Shown: in pieces, positions 45,402-58,102 of the stretch | How positions within the stretch are numbered: position 1 is the first letter of the stretch | How the letters are laid out: each line of letters starts with the position of its first letter | Assembly: GCF_043290135.1 (NCBI RefSeq) | Contig: NW_027464601.1 | Coordinates: forward strand, 5,626,001-5,690,000 | DNA: 64,000 bases | Reading direction: 5' to 3' | Source: Rhipicephalus microplus | Lineage: Eukaryota > Arthropoda > Arachnida > Ixodida > Ixodidae | The notes under the pieces: generated by a model | Databases searched by the model: none | What the model was told of the DNA's origin: nothing | The model's input: only the letters and a program-made list of their open reading frames with translations | Made by a program: the position numbers and the translations under genes

Positions 45402-48400
45402 CTGGAAAAAGCACCTTAACAATAAGTCAGAATTCAACTTGTTAGTATGAAATAATTTAAAATACATATTTCAATGCACAGCACTACATGAGAATGAGGA
45501 AGACAAAACAACAAAAAGAACACAATCTCTCTGCGACAGTTCATTCCTGGTGTAGTGATCCTGAGATTAATATTTTTTTTATTTCTTTAAATTAAAAAAG
45601 GTTTACTACTATAAATTTCATAACGCCTGTTTGAACATAGCATATTGAAATTATAACTTTTGCATCTAATGAGCACCGGCTAATTTTTATCTCTGCCTGT
45701 CATACTTTAGATATGCAACAGTGGTGTTGCCATCTAATGTATTTGTTTTTCTGGTCAGGCTTCAAGCTGTTGCTTTTCTTATTTCATACTGCAGTAGTCG
45801 CACGGCTGTTTTCCTCACTTTTGTCTTGGTGTTGGTTTTGAAAATCGCGACGAGCTTCTGAACTCGAAGAAAAAAAGTTACCTTTAGGAAGTGCTGCGAC
45901 TTTAAAACTTTACATTCAGCAACTGCTGAATAATAATTGAATTAAGCTCTCAATCACAATTAATGTTCCACAAAAACGTTAACCAGGGCATGGTGGAGTA
46001 GCAATGGCAAATACCACTCAAAAGGGCTAGGAGGGCTTCTCATGGCATTGGAACTTGAAAGTGTGCAAGAAAGCGAAGAACATAAGACAGGAGACCTATT
46101 GGATGAGGTTGCGGAAAGATTCCTTACAAATGCTTCAGTAATGTTTGAAGACTGCGTGCAGAGCAACAGCAAAGTATTGGCGTTGGTTAAACTTCCAACT
46201 TATTAGATCATCAACACCATTTCTTGTGGTAATGGCAACAGCAACGAGGTCTTTTAGAGTGAAGACAATGGTGAAATAGCGCACATGTTTAAGTGTGAAT
46301 GCCTTGCAGTAGTTCGGGAGCACCCATCTGGCAAACACTACGAACTTCTTCAAGCGAATAAGCACTCATCCAAAATACACTGCCCTTTTTTGCGCTTGTT
46401 CAAAAATAACGCGTTGATGGACGAAAAGGTCCTTTAAGTATTTAGGTACGCCAGCTTATGGGTACACAAGCTGATGTTGAGCGCTGCTCAAAAGCGCCGA
46501 TGACTGTTGCTAATTACATGCGCATCATATTGCTGCGTTCACGTTGTTGTGACAAAACTGATGTGAACAAAAACGCTACAACAGCGAGTGATTTTTTCAA
46601 TTGACAACGCTGGTCGTCTGGTGAGTGCACAATATGCGTCCAGCTACACCATTTGTACATTGACATCAATGCATCTTGCAACGCATGCCTCAAAGCTAAA
46701 AATTTTATACAGGCTGCTACTTGCTGTCTACGAGATTGACTTCAATAATGCATGGGCCTGCCCTACCTTGTAGCAAAAGTTTCATATGTTTACGCGAAAG
46801 TAAATTTCGTTCATCTTCATCACACTAGACTTCTCCGTTCGCTGCAACATCAGTTACAACATTTTCCACGTGATATCTCAGTGCACATGTCAGTGCTGTG
46901 CTGCCAGTGACGTCACACTCTACGACTTACGCAAGCACAGGCCAATAGCGCCACAGTCAGTGATGTCAGTCATTCCACAACAGCCGTGCCACAGAGTTCA
47001 CATGAAGCAGTTTCAACTTACAACCGTTACATGGGTAGACCACAGACCTTATGAACTCCAGAAAAAGCATTCAACTTTCGAAAAACAGCACTGACAGCTG
47101 AACTACCAAAAATTTCTTGTTTGCCGAACCAATGCTGTAGGCGTAGTGCAAGGATAGACCTGGTTGGCTACGCGCAAGCAGCAACTGCGTACCAAGGATC
47201 AAGCAGCCTTCCAAGCCGTGCTATATCACGAAGCCTAACACAAGCGCCCAAAGTGTAATATGTGGGTGCTATAGATTGCTTGGGAATAAAAAATATACAG
47301 TCCATGCTTTGTTCAGCTGTCATCTACTCATACTTAGTTGTTGGCACAATGGCCTATGAGGCGATACGAGGATTTTACAACTAGGCCAGCAAGAAAGCCA
47401 CATCATGCAGCAAGGTTTTTTATCATGAGATGCTAGCGATGTTGTGACTGGAATCATTATGTCATGTACTGGGTGAGTGTGAGGTCTGAAAGGGTATGCC
47501 AATTTTTACTGCTTGTATTATGCATTTTCGCAGCGGAATACAAAGAATGCGCCGTTACGCGAAACTCGGCTAGCAAAATTTTGGTGCAGAGTTACTCGAA
47601 GATCAAACAAAGCACGAGGGTATGGAGCATCTTATATGTTTTTATAAAGCAAAAAATATGCTATCAAATGCATGTTGAAAATACCGTGTCCTTTTTGTCT
47701 GCCATGCTCCTCCCCAGATCTCTCCTATGTGCACCAACTTGCAACCACACTAATGCTTATGCTCAGTGTAGTGCAAATTATGACCAGATAGTTAAATAAA
47801 ATGTCTACGTCCTTCATGGCTTTTCTGTTTTTTACTGCAATCGACAGCATACTGCCCGAAGTGTTGAAACCTGCAGTGGTTTCTCTGAAAAGTGAGTACA
47901 AATTTTCAAAGCCTAATTTTTCAATCTGCGTTCGGCATTTTTTAAGTGCCATGAAAACGCCTTAAAATACAAATTGGTGGCCGTAGTAACGAGTGTAGTG
48001 CCGGCAAAAACTAAAACTGAAAGCACATGTGACTTCATTGGTATTATTTTATATTCGCTGAACACTAAGGGAATGAGTGTAATAGGTCGCAGCGAGAAAA
48101 TGCTTGGAACACACTCGGTAGTAGCAGGACAAACTGTACCCGAGGGCATCTGACCACACACGTTTCTGTGCTTGTCTAACATGGCGTACCAAAATACCTG
48201 TACTGATGTAGCGATGATAAATGCACGCCTTCAACTGCGCAGCACACGTGAGAAATCGTAATGCCCAATCAAGCTAGAGGAAAGCCCGGCGCAACGGCGC
48301 ATTAACTGTACGGTCTATGCTACACGAAAAGCTTCACCACCAAGCCTCCCGAAAACATTGTTTCACTGCCAAGAGCAGCTGCCGTCTACCTCGAAACTTT

Positions 48401-49447
48401 TAGGCAGCCGCTGCGTGTTTTGCAACCTGTAATTTCCGAAACGATGCTTCTATCTGCTTTAGAATTATGCCCTTAGGATTTAGCAGCATAACATTCGAAT
48501 CAAGTCGACAACGTTTTTGAGAGCCAAAATAAAACAGTGGACAAGTGAGACGTGATAGGAATCTCGAAGGGCCTAGACTACGTGTTCCCTGGTTTCTTTC
48601 AATCCTCCATAGTTGGCGCTATTGTATGGGTGCGAGCTCTGAGACACGATGATTCGTTTTACGCCACGAGTTTTTGAATACCGCCCTGACTAAATAGCTC
48701 TGTTGACTTCTGGAACCATTCCTGTCAATGACTCAGACGACAACTTCAAGTGTGGAAACCTTGGAGCAAGAAACGAGCTGGAAGCGGCCACAACACTCTC
48801 CCGCAGGTGGCGTACATTGCGAACATGGGTTTCAGACCTATCGTACAAGCGGTGAGAAACAGCTGATGTGTGCGAACAAAACTGCTTAAGCACAGCGGCC
48901 TGATTACGTCAAACCTCAAACAGCGAGCTGCCGTACCGCTAGCATGAGTGGGGCATAACAACACAACTGAAAAGTGTGTCATGGTACCAGCGGGAAGCAC
49001 TTCGCTGGCAGGGTTGCCAGGTGCCTTTTAAGCATGTGTGAAAAATGAACTTTTTCATGCAACTGAAAGCTGTTTCAGGAGCGAAAAACACACTCTCAAA
49101 GTCTACATGTTTGCTTTAAATCAAAATGTGTCTTCCCGCGAGTATTTTTCGTCGCCCACATATCATGACCACCTTGCTGGTAATCTATCCTTACCTAACC
49201 TAACCTAACCTTCATTCATTCACAATTTTCAGCATTATATTAAAGTACAATTTCTTTTTTACGAGACAAAAGTGCTCTGGCGGTTGCCTGTGGGTTGAAA
49301 GATATCAATTTAACCACAATCAAAAAAACTTTTTCCAAGCAGTAGACAGTCCCTTTAGTGCACTGCATATGGTACATACATATTGTAGGCATTATTACTA
49401 TAGTGACATACCCTGACATTAGGTTTCAAGTTCTTTTAGAAACTTAC
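45402..49447 (-). other. Intron between transposase blocks D and E
   Basis: About 4.0 kb, GT donor at 49447-49446 and AG acceptor at 45403-45402. It contains a short TTAGG-type telomeric tract (49193-49211) and no recognised coding sequence. Frames of up to 111 aa on both strands look like chance. Confidence 0.5.
49193..49211 (-). repeat. Interstitial telomeric tract, TTAGG type
   Basis: ACCTAACCTAACCTAACCT on plus, nearly four units of (TTAGG)n on minus, the arthropod telomere repeat. Confidence 0.75.
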
Positions 49448-49690
49448 CAGCTCTGTCAATTTCTGGAGCAGTCAGTTCATCCTAAAGCAGAATATGCGCC
49501 TTCGGAAAGTTTGGAAAGGTGCTTCCAGTATTCCTCAATAAGAATGCTACTAAGGCATGGCAGGGAACAGAAAAGAAGCTAGTGCCTTCATTCCCATGCT
49601 TTCCAGTAGCTTCTTTTCTGAAAGGACTGCTGCAGTCTTGTGATAGAGTGGGGTCGCTTGATAGACAAAAGTCGTGCATATATTTGAGAA
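49448..49690 (-). pseudogene. tnp2 transposase block D
   Basis: One frame reads RPHSITRLQQSF, RSYWKAWE, stop, RH, stop, LLFCSLPCLSSIL, EYWKHLSKL, like family text PxxITRxPRSLxERxxWKAxEWRxWLLFYxLPxLxxxLPxxYxxHF. Both stops (TGA and TAG) sit where tryptophan is conserved and are one G-to-A change away. A frame shift near 49470 leads to DELTAPEIDRA, and the donor G|GTAAGT gives exon end 49448. Confidence 0.65.
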
Positions 49691-52134
49691 AGTGCTGATA
49701 GGAAACCTGGAAAAAGCAATGCCGCATAATTTCAATGTTTGTGCCACATTTATATTGCCGTCAAGGAGTGAATATTCCGCACCGAAAAAAAAACATTACA
49801 TCAAAAATGCCTTACTTGAAGATGCCCTGCAATACATCAAGTAATCATGAAATGGCTTTGTACAGAAAGATTAACTCACGAATCGACAATTACAAAAACT
49901 GTTTAGAATTCGCAAGAGGAACAATAGGCAGATTTGCAGAGATTCGCTGCACACTTTAAGTGCTTTCTCTTACCTTTCCTACTAAATGTAGTTCATTCAT
50001 CACTAAAATGTCTTTTTTTTTCTTTTTTTACAAGCGTGCGGCTGCTGCTACATCAAGTGATAACTGTGATAACTAGACACCTAAAATAATCAAATAAGCA
50101 AATTGTAATAGACTTTAGGTTTATAAAGCGGTCATTTGAGTCTCTAGCATCCTTTGTCAAGAAAAAAAAAGGGAGCTTGTTCTACCTTATTAGGAGTTCA
50201 TTGCATATTCCGGGCCACAAACTATGTTATAGTGTGTGCCTCACATGTTCTCAAGATCTGCTACAGTTAAGTAAACATTTTGATCTCGCTGAAATGTGTT
50301 GCAAGACTCCGTCAAATTGGAGGACTATTTTATTCTAAGGACATACATAAAATTAGGAATTTGTTCTGAATACCTACTAATTCACAGCAGCAGGAAATTG
50401 TGGGTATGTAATCAAGATAAAAAATTGCCAGGACATTCTTTTTGGGTGCTCAAATATTTTAAACAATTCCTACCACATACATCGTACTGATTATACATCG
50501 CTGCAGCTAGAGCGACACACAGATGTCAAGCAAGATCTAAGAGTGACACTAACTACACTGACAACACTTTTTGCAAGACAAAAGTGCAAATGCAGAAAGA
50601 GCAGGAAGCTTTCAAGGTGAATGATAAGCCTGCATTCATATCCAAGATGGGTTAACTACTTGGTACAATCTTGTGAATAAATTATGAGCATGAGAGTGTT
50701 TTATGCTGTGGCCATCATTCTTCGAGTGGTGTATTCCTGACTCGGAATCTTGAAGACAAAAAATATTTGAATCAGAGTTTAAGCTATCACTCCTCAGTTA
50801 ACAAAAACAGATGCCGGGCACTCTACCTACTGTTCCAAATTCTAAAGTTCAGAAGACTTCGCAAAACACATCTTATTATATCTCACACTCTTCTCTAATG
50901 CCACTCTTGGTCGGTAAGGTGGTGTCTATCTAGGAGTGCTACAGTGAAGTAATAATGCATATTGACTGTGGCTTCCACGATTAGCTTCTGACACCCATTA
51001 AGCTTACTAACTGGTTACGCAAGCAGAAATTGATCTCTTATTTGCTAGGTCAGTGCATCTAACAACCTACTTAAAGGCTGTTGTTTTGAAAAAGTTACCA
51101 CGGGTTTTTTATGGAATATAGTTTGACGATTTGGTTGCAATGACTTGTGTGTCATGAATATTTTGAATGAAGACACAAAAAAGAACAATCATCATGCATG
51201 CTTTATTCTCTTCAACTGTGATCATGTCTGGAGGCCTAAGTTTTTTAACAATGCACACACCTTGTGAAAGAAAAGTCAGTAATATAACCAAATATAACCC
51301 ATCAAGGCACTCATAATGATTGTTCTGTTACTTGTTTTTCAACATAAAGAATTCACGCAAAAAAATGGAAATGGCTAAAAATATAGGACATAAGAGACTG
51401 GTCTATATGGCATGTGAAAGAAATTTTTAATATTGAAACAGCTTCAGTGTATGTCTAACCAATTGCTTTAAGACTCACAAATACACCACTTGTATTGACA
51501 GCCTTTCACAAAGGCAATGATAACTGCGGAAACTCTCCAAATAGCAAACTAACTCTTGTTGCCAGTACTAGAAGGCTATTCGGTAGCATTATCCCTCATT
51601 GAAAAGTGAAGATTAGTCTTTGAACTCTATAATTGTCCTTGTTACGACTATCTAAAACTGTATAATTTGAAGCCTGTGTAATAAAAGCCTTTTATCGGCT
51701 TTTCTGTTGTACATCACTTATTGTATCTACTCCCCTCTTCAATGCCTCTGACTTCGAGGGTTTTCCTAAATATTTTTTTACTGAGAAATATTTGAGTGGA
51801 CAACGTCATTAGAGCTGTTTGGCCTAGTTGGAATTGGATCTTTTTTATGATGTCACAAGAACACGGGTACAGTGTGTGTACTTTGCTTCGTATCTGAGTT
51901 TCTTTCACTCTGAGAGGTGGCGGGACTATTTGTGAACAAAGTGGAGAAGCACTTTGTCATAAAGTTTCAATGGTTGATTTTTTAAGCATATGAATATGTC
52001 TTAGCAGAGAAAAAACGGTGTTGATAATAAACATATGTTGGTAAGATAGTATAAATTATTTAGGAACAGCAACTATTGGATTACCAAAATAAAAGCGCTG
52101 ATCAGAATTTCAAGTTGCTAAAGTCATTTCTGTT

Positions 52135-52378
52135 GCATCGCCGTGGTGGTCTAATGGCTAAGGCACTCGACTGCTGACCCACAGGTTGCGGGATTGAATC
52201 TTGGCTGCGGCGGCCGCATTTCCGATAGAGGCGGAAATGTTCTAGGCCCGTGTGCTTAGATTCGAGTGCACGTTAAAAAACCCCTGGTGGACGAAGTTTT
52301 TAGAGCCCTCCACTACGGCGCCTATCATATTCATATGGTGGTTTTGGGTCGTTAAACTCCACATATAAATCAAATTCG
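52135..52378 (+). mobile_element. tRNA-derived SINE, Ruka type, copy 2
   Basis: Same family as 22323-22564: A box GTGGTCTAATGGCTAAGG, B box-like GGATTGAATCTT (decayed), body GAGGCGGAAATG and CCCGTGTGCTTAGATT. Flanked by TTTCTGTT (52127-52134 and 52379-52386). It lies in antisense to the surrounding transposase pseudogene, exactly at the end of block C. Head decay suggests it is older than the Gypsy-resident copy. Confidence 0.88.
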
Positions 52379-52386
52379 TTTCTGTT

Positions 52387-52455
52387 ATCTGCTTTGTGAA
52401 ACCTAGCAAAACACAGTGCATATACTCAACTCTGCAGCTCTTAAGTGGGTCCAGA
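52387..52455 (-). pseudogene. tnp2 transposase block C
   Basis: LDPLKSCRVEYMHCVLLGF then TKQITE, the family landmark DYMHCVLLGV. The acceptor CTTCTTACAAG|T ends at 52456. Immediately after ITE comes the target duplication of a Ruka SINE, so the end of this block cannot be placed. Confidence 0.65.
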
Positions 52456-54291
52456 CTTGTAAGAAGGAATAAATCACATGTCAGCACATTCATCTTTGAC
52501 TTTTTATTATCATTTTGTGTGACGTATAAAATAAAAGTTGATCTTGAAACAATCTAAGGTTATACAGTTGCAGGTATGTCCAACATATCTTTTGATATTT
52601 TGCATGCATCTTTGATGAGCACAAAAGCAATAATTCTTGAAGGGCAAGTAAAGGACCCGCTGGTCGTAAATTGTTGTGAAGAAAAATATGCGCACCTTTG
52701 CTAAGTAATCATGCTGCCGCAAAAATTTAATAAATATGTGCTAAAGGAAGATAGTTACAGTGGTAAGAACATTCGTTTCAGCTTGTTTGAAATTTTCACA
52801 CATCATATCCACCCTTTTTTCGCATTAGGGAGAGTGAAAGCATAGACCATTGTTGTCACTTCGACCACTTCGCCAACGCGATACATCTCATATACATAAT
52901 CGGCACGCAGCCATCCACCAAGCCGAGCTTCTCGCGCATGAGCAGGTGTCCTGAAGGTGTGGGTAGGAAGAGCGATTCGGTGAGGACCTGTCCCGTAGCA
53001 GCGAAATTGCAAGACAACTCTTCATCTGGGAAGCTTTCGTTTTGGCGATACCACTTCTCCCGGTATTCTCAGGCTCTACAAAATGGCAGAGAGCAGCGCA
53101 CGAAAATGAAAATGCTGAGTGCGCAACTAAAACCAGGGCCAAGGTGCCCTACACATGGTAAAGAACCAATCGATGAGCTCAGCGGCACGTCATGTTGCCT
53201 ATGGTCAAGCTTGTATTCACTGCATTTACGAGAGCAATTCGTTAGAAGAAAAGAGACCGGGTATTTTTTTTAATGGGAAGTCTGGACGGCATGCAGCACT
53301 CTAAGATTCGGAAAATATGATCACGTTGGCTACTCTACGAATTGCACAGCTTGTTTGAGAGAAGGGATGGGGTGAAAAAAAAATGGAGCCTGTTGACTGG
53401 CCTTTAAGATTGAAAGTTAGAAACTGTCTAACATGACGTATTGTAAACATATCAACGACTTTTTTATTCAAACTTTGTGCCAAGATGTGTTACTTCAGAA
53501 TTAAATAATTAAATTTGGATTAGTATCCACATAAAGAGAAAACAAGTAGCCAGGCTTACTACATGCAATAGTCTGAAAATTGCATTTGTTTGTGTTGTCA
53601 CTGAGTGTGTGTTGTATCTCCCACTCCTCGAAAGCATAGTTTATAAGTTTGCCTAGATAACAGCCCAGGTTACCGAATTTCGGCTTGCATCTGGATTCAG
53701 TGTTTTTTTCTAACGAATGCTACATGTGCGACATTAATGGTGTAACTTTCATGGTCACGTCCCTCAATATTCTAACTGAATTCTGCCAACTAACTAAAGT
53801 TCTCATTCAATTGATGTTATAAAAGGTTTGCTATATATCTGACACGTACGTCACATATCTTGTTATAAATTTTTCACTCTAATTTCCGATTGTAACTACA
53901 ACAAAATCTACAAGCTACAACAGCTTGTTGAATCCACGTCCTTTTGTAATACAGATCAAACCAGCTTTTTATAAATTTGTACACTGTTTATCAAAAAAGG
54001 CTTCATATAGAATTAACACAGCTTCATGTTATCTGAAAACATACCATTTCAACTAATGCACCAGTATTTTGCCCACTTCATATCAGTGTTGCTTAGTGGA
54101 TGCAAATAGTACCCTCATGGAGCAAAGATTTCACTGAAGTAAGAATGTAATAGAAAAGGCTTTCTCTCAATGTAGTTAAAAATTTATTCACAATTTGCGA
54201 ATGAACTTCTTTACGAGATACATACTTTACTACACATTGTTCAAATACTCTAAACGAAAATAGGGAAATAATTGGGAAACACGCTTCTTAC

Positions 54292-54430
54292 TAACCTTTC
54301 AAGTTTGTCAATGCCAATGAACCCTTCAAGCCGTTGATGATGTCCTTAAACTGGCTCACCAGGCGCATCGCCTTCTTGACCCAATCTGAAGTTCTCATCT
54401 CAATTGCCGACACCATCGCGTAGCGCAGAC
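54292..54430 (-). pseudogene. tnp2 transposase block B
   Basis: About 46 open codons: EMRTSDWVKKAMRLVSQ then INGLKGSLALTNLKG. In the family the text is RTHxxxxxDMxxA...xGVKGPSxLxxL. The donor is GGTTA|GTAAGA (exon end 54292), and its two leftover bases TA join the T that opens block C as one codon in frame. The left boundary is uncertain. Confidence 0.55.
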
Positions 54431-54737
54431 TTCCTTAATGCACATACAGGAATGCAACAAGTATGTCAACAATTCTGTGAAGACAAGTGAGCTGTTCTTC
54501 GACAAAAAAAGCAACTGAAAGCTGCGCGACTGTACCACAAAACTTATACAAATCTAACCAAGAGTCGTCTGTAAAGTAACAAACAGTCACAAAATGTAAA
54601 GACTCCCAAACCCGAGTAATATGTAAACAAGGTTGCAGAATATCTCCTAAGTACATTGAGTCGTAAGCCACACTATAGCAGCAAATCTGATTTTACAAGA
54701 ATAAGTTCGAAAGCAAATTTTTCTCACAATCTATATA

Positions 54738-54905
54738 GCATTAGGTGAGTCGGAGTGAGCAGTGCTTCGTTATGTGGGATGCATGTGGTCATAAAACGAA
54801 GTCGCCATAAGGAATATGACAGCATTAAGCGAGTCGGAGTGAGCAGTGCTTTGTTATATGTGGTGCATGTGGTCATAAAATGAAGTCATCATAAAGGATA
54901 TGACA
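54738..54905. repeat. 84-bp tandem duplication
   Basis: Two copies (54738-54821 and 54822-54905), each GCATTA(G/A)G(T/C)GAGTCGG... with about 90% identity. It lies in the intron right of block B. Confidence 0.85.
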
Positions 54906-56159
54906 GCCTCTTACTAAAGGTAGCATGCCTCAAATGCAGTTGGTACCCCAGGGAAGTTTTTGTTTCTGGGGCAGCAACACGCAATAAAATGATTGTACGG
55001 AAACTAGAAAAAATCTACATCAGTATTGTTCTAACAAGAGCTCGAGTTCCCTAAAGCGTACAATTTATGTGGAAATAAAAAAGAGCAGGTGGTCACTTCT
55101 TGGGAAACGTATTTTAACTTCTGCCAAAGCATTATTCTGCCTTCGTGGAGGGTCATAGGGAGCAATCTTCGGTAGAAAAAAAATGTATTCGATAAAGCAT
55201 TCATTTTATTTCGCATCATCTACAATTTGTATTGAACACCACATTCTTTTGGCCTAAATATCAATGTGCAAAATAGGAACACAATGATTTGCATATTCTG
55301 CTTGTCATCTAGAAACCTCATTGCACAAAATGCAAGATAAGGTTACTCTGTGTTTTTTTACTGTACTAGACGGTTGGCAAGAAAAACAGAATAATGAAGC
55401 ATGTCATACGATACATTCGGTATATAAATTACCATTTTAAAGCATTACTTACCCACAAAAACCTCACAGCTGAAAAACTGCCAAAACTAATTCGAAAGAA
55501 ATGGAAAGAGGGAAGATGGAAGTTTGCAATGGCAAATTCCTAAACACAAGTAGGGTGCTGAAGAAAGAAAATACACAATGTCCGACCTTAGTCACAAGTT
55601 TAATACACACTAGCCAGCAGGTATAAACATTTCAAAAGGGGCTTTTGAGTCCATTCAATATGGCACGCACCCAACGGAAACCAATAAGTGTTAAGTCTTT
55701 GTTTTCGGAATTCCTAGCTCACCAGTGTTAAGTGGTGCTTTCTTTCGACAACCATTATTCAGCGACAGGTATGCTGCCCCTGCCCCCTATCTACCAGCTT
55801 CATTTTGTTATTTTTTTTACTTTTTCATGGTATACTTCTTCCATTTTGATTCATCCAACTCACCACGGCAGCCTCTCATAGTACCACGCTATTTTAGTTG
55901 CCCTCTGCTCCTCTGTTGAGATTAGAGCAGACTGTATAATGTATACACACACAAGTCCTGAGGTAATCAATTGCTGCCTTCAAAAAGACAACTCCACTTG
56001 TTGAAACTTCGCACCCAGCACCCACACACTGTCTAGGAACTAGAACATTCACTTAGTTATTTAGTGTATATGAACTGACATTTTTATTCGTTATTGTGTC
56101 CAATACACATGAATTACTGCCAATGGGCAGATACAGCTTTTAGTTTAGACATTGTCTGG

Positions 56160-56213
56160 GATGTCTTTGTGTTTTCTGATGTCTTTGTGTCTTCTGATGT
56201 CTTTGTGTCTTCT
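56160..56213 (+). repeat. 18-bp repeat, three copies
   Basis: Unit GATGTCTTTGTGTCTTCT, three times in tandem with one mismatch. Confidence 0.9.
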
Positions 56214-56859
56214 TCTTAAGCGAATCCCTGTTATTTTTTTCTATGGTTCTCCACTGCCTCAATGTATGATTAAGGTGCATACACAGCTGCGATTAGCACC
56301 AATCACATGACCAAGTTAGTCACAAAAGCAATTCTTCTGCTCAGTCTTTCGTTCAATTCTTCAGTTGCACAAATGCAGTTGCAAACCTTCGAATCAATTG
56401 GATACACAGGAAGAGCACATCAACATATATTAGGTGGCAATGGAAGTGCGAGCACACGTGAAATATGTTTCTCCTGAGGAGTAAGTGGCATGAAGCTGTT
56501 AACCTCAGTCACTCAAGTGTCGCTTTTTGATTACCAGTCACAAATGGTCGCGTGAACAGTGCAAGTTGCTGGAGTGAATAATTCTTAAAGGAGAAACTGA
56601 TAATCTGTCACTTATACAGTGCCTGAATTTGTTGTGGTGTACCATCATTTGCAATTATTTATGCCAAACATTGCAGTAGTAAGACAAATTACGTGCATAT
56701 ATATAGTAATGCTTAGGTTATAAAACATGAAAATACATGCTCATGTGAAACGTCCAGTTTTAGCGTGAGAGCTATAAAAAATATAGTCACCTTCACGGTA
56801 CTCTTCTGCATTCAGACACCATGTGCAGCCAAGGTATTCATTCAATGACACCGTATTTG

Positions 56860-57452
56860 CACTTATGCCCTTGTAGGAGCATCAACTGAGATGCAAAAAA
56901 CGTGTGGCCTTGATTTATGAGTGTTTCCGTGGTGGTTCCACATTCCTTTGACGCCGCTGTTCAGTTCTTTCCCGAATTCGTTGTGAAAGAGCTTCATTTT
57001 CGGGTGCGTTTGCCCAAACCGTAGGCCTGCAAGGACAGAGTGCTGAAACCGCGAATGCCGTGTCAGCTCATTATTAATCGAATGCAGAGGCCACACTGAA
57101 AACTTTGAAGATTTCCACACTGGGTACAGTCAGTGTTCAGTGTCAATGTAATGTCATCAGGACCAAGGTTTTCTTCTTCCTTCAGCTTTGCGTAACAGCT
57201 ACGCCTTGTAATGTCATTGATTGTTGACGATGGCCTCTGGAGTTTTTGAAGGCTTTCATTCAGGTCAGCTTTTGTCTTCCCGATGGTAACACCAAGCTGT
57301 GTTGCCATGTAGAGGCTTATGAAGAAGCAGCCTTCATATTTCAGTGCTTGTATTACTCTGACAATGTGGAACCTGTCGCATTCCACAGTGCTGTAATGCT
57401 TTAGCATAACACTAGAGCTTTCGAAAGGTGTACTTGCTCTGGGGCAAAACAC
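56860..57452 (-). pseudogene. tnp2 transposase block A (N-terminal)
   Basis: Reads DITRRSCYAKLKEEENLGPD then DITLTLNTD (family: DxTLTxNTDG), a one-base frame change near 57100-57120, SSKFSVWPLHSINNEL (family: SSxFSxWPLQxxxNEL), VLAGLRFGQTHPKM and RPHVFCISVDAPTRA. These are the early landmarks of tnp2-type transposases; NTD includes the first catalytic aspartate expected of DDE enzymes. The first 60 residues of the frame are not recognised. The block ends after TRA, where ATAAGTG resembles a mutated GTAAGTG donor. Confidence 0.6.
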
Positions 57453-58102
57453 TCTTGCCTCACAGGAGCACTTTAGAGATTTTCAGCGAGGCAGACACAC
57501 ATACATATATGCCATTGCTTCATATTTGGATGGGTTGGTACTGTGCATGAGCTCATGGATTTGGGAACTTTCACAATAAGGACTCGTACATGTGCTAGTT
57601 CGTCATCGCGTTATGTCACCATGAATCTGTTATTTTCTTACTTTAGCGCACTGTAACAACAAGAGGAGGACAGTGCGTTAAAATAGGTGAAGAATGAAAA
57701 TGAATTCTGAACCCGTTTAGGTCAACGCTCGGTGAAGTTATAAATAAGAGATGTTTTATTTTATGGATTTTCACTAAAACATAGGTCACAGACCCCCGTC
57801 AGGCAGTGTGTAAGGAGGAAGTACAAAAGTAAACTTGTGTTGCAATTTCGTACATATGCATTCATATACGAAGTCGCATATGTAGCACTGAAGTTAAAAA
57901 ACAGTTCATTAATAAATGCAGCAATGACAAAAAACAAAACAACACAGGGTATCATCTGTAAAGTCATGCATTAGAGCAACATTGAAAGGTTAAACGCTTT
58001 GACGGTTTGCTTTGCACACGGGAAAAACACGAGCAACGAACACGGGCCAATACTAGACAAAGTTGTAGACAAAGCCGCATGGCGCATGTGGCGTGACTGT
58101 GT

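Larger units (their letters stand above)
44620..57452 (-). pseudogene. Intron-containing tnp2-type (En/Spm, CACTA-like) transposase, decayed
   Basis: Five blocks on the minus strand, in order and over 12.8 kb, spell out a tnp2-type transposase: A (57452-56860), B (about 54430-54292), C (52455 to about 52387), D (about 49690-49448) and E (45401-44620). Families PF02992 (tnp2) and DUF4218 are the expected matches. Two junctions, B-C and D-E, have GT donors, pyrimidine-AG acceptors and matching codon phase. This means the blocks are real exons, not scattered fragments. The usual CxxC-type exon between A and B (FNGxxGCxWC) was not found. A Ruka SINE abuts C. Premature stops in D and frame changes in A, D and E make it a pseudogene. 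Confidence 0.65.
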
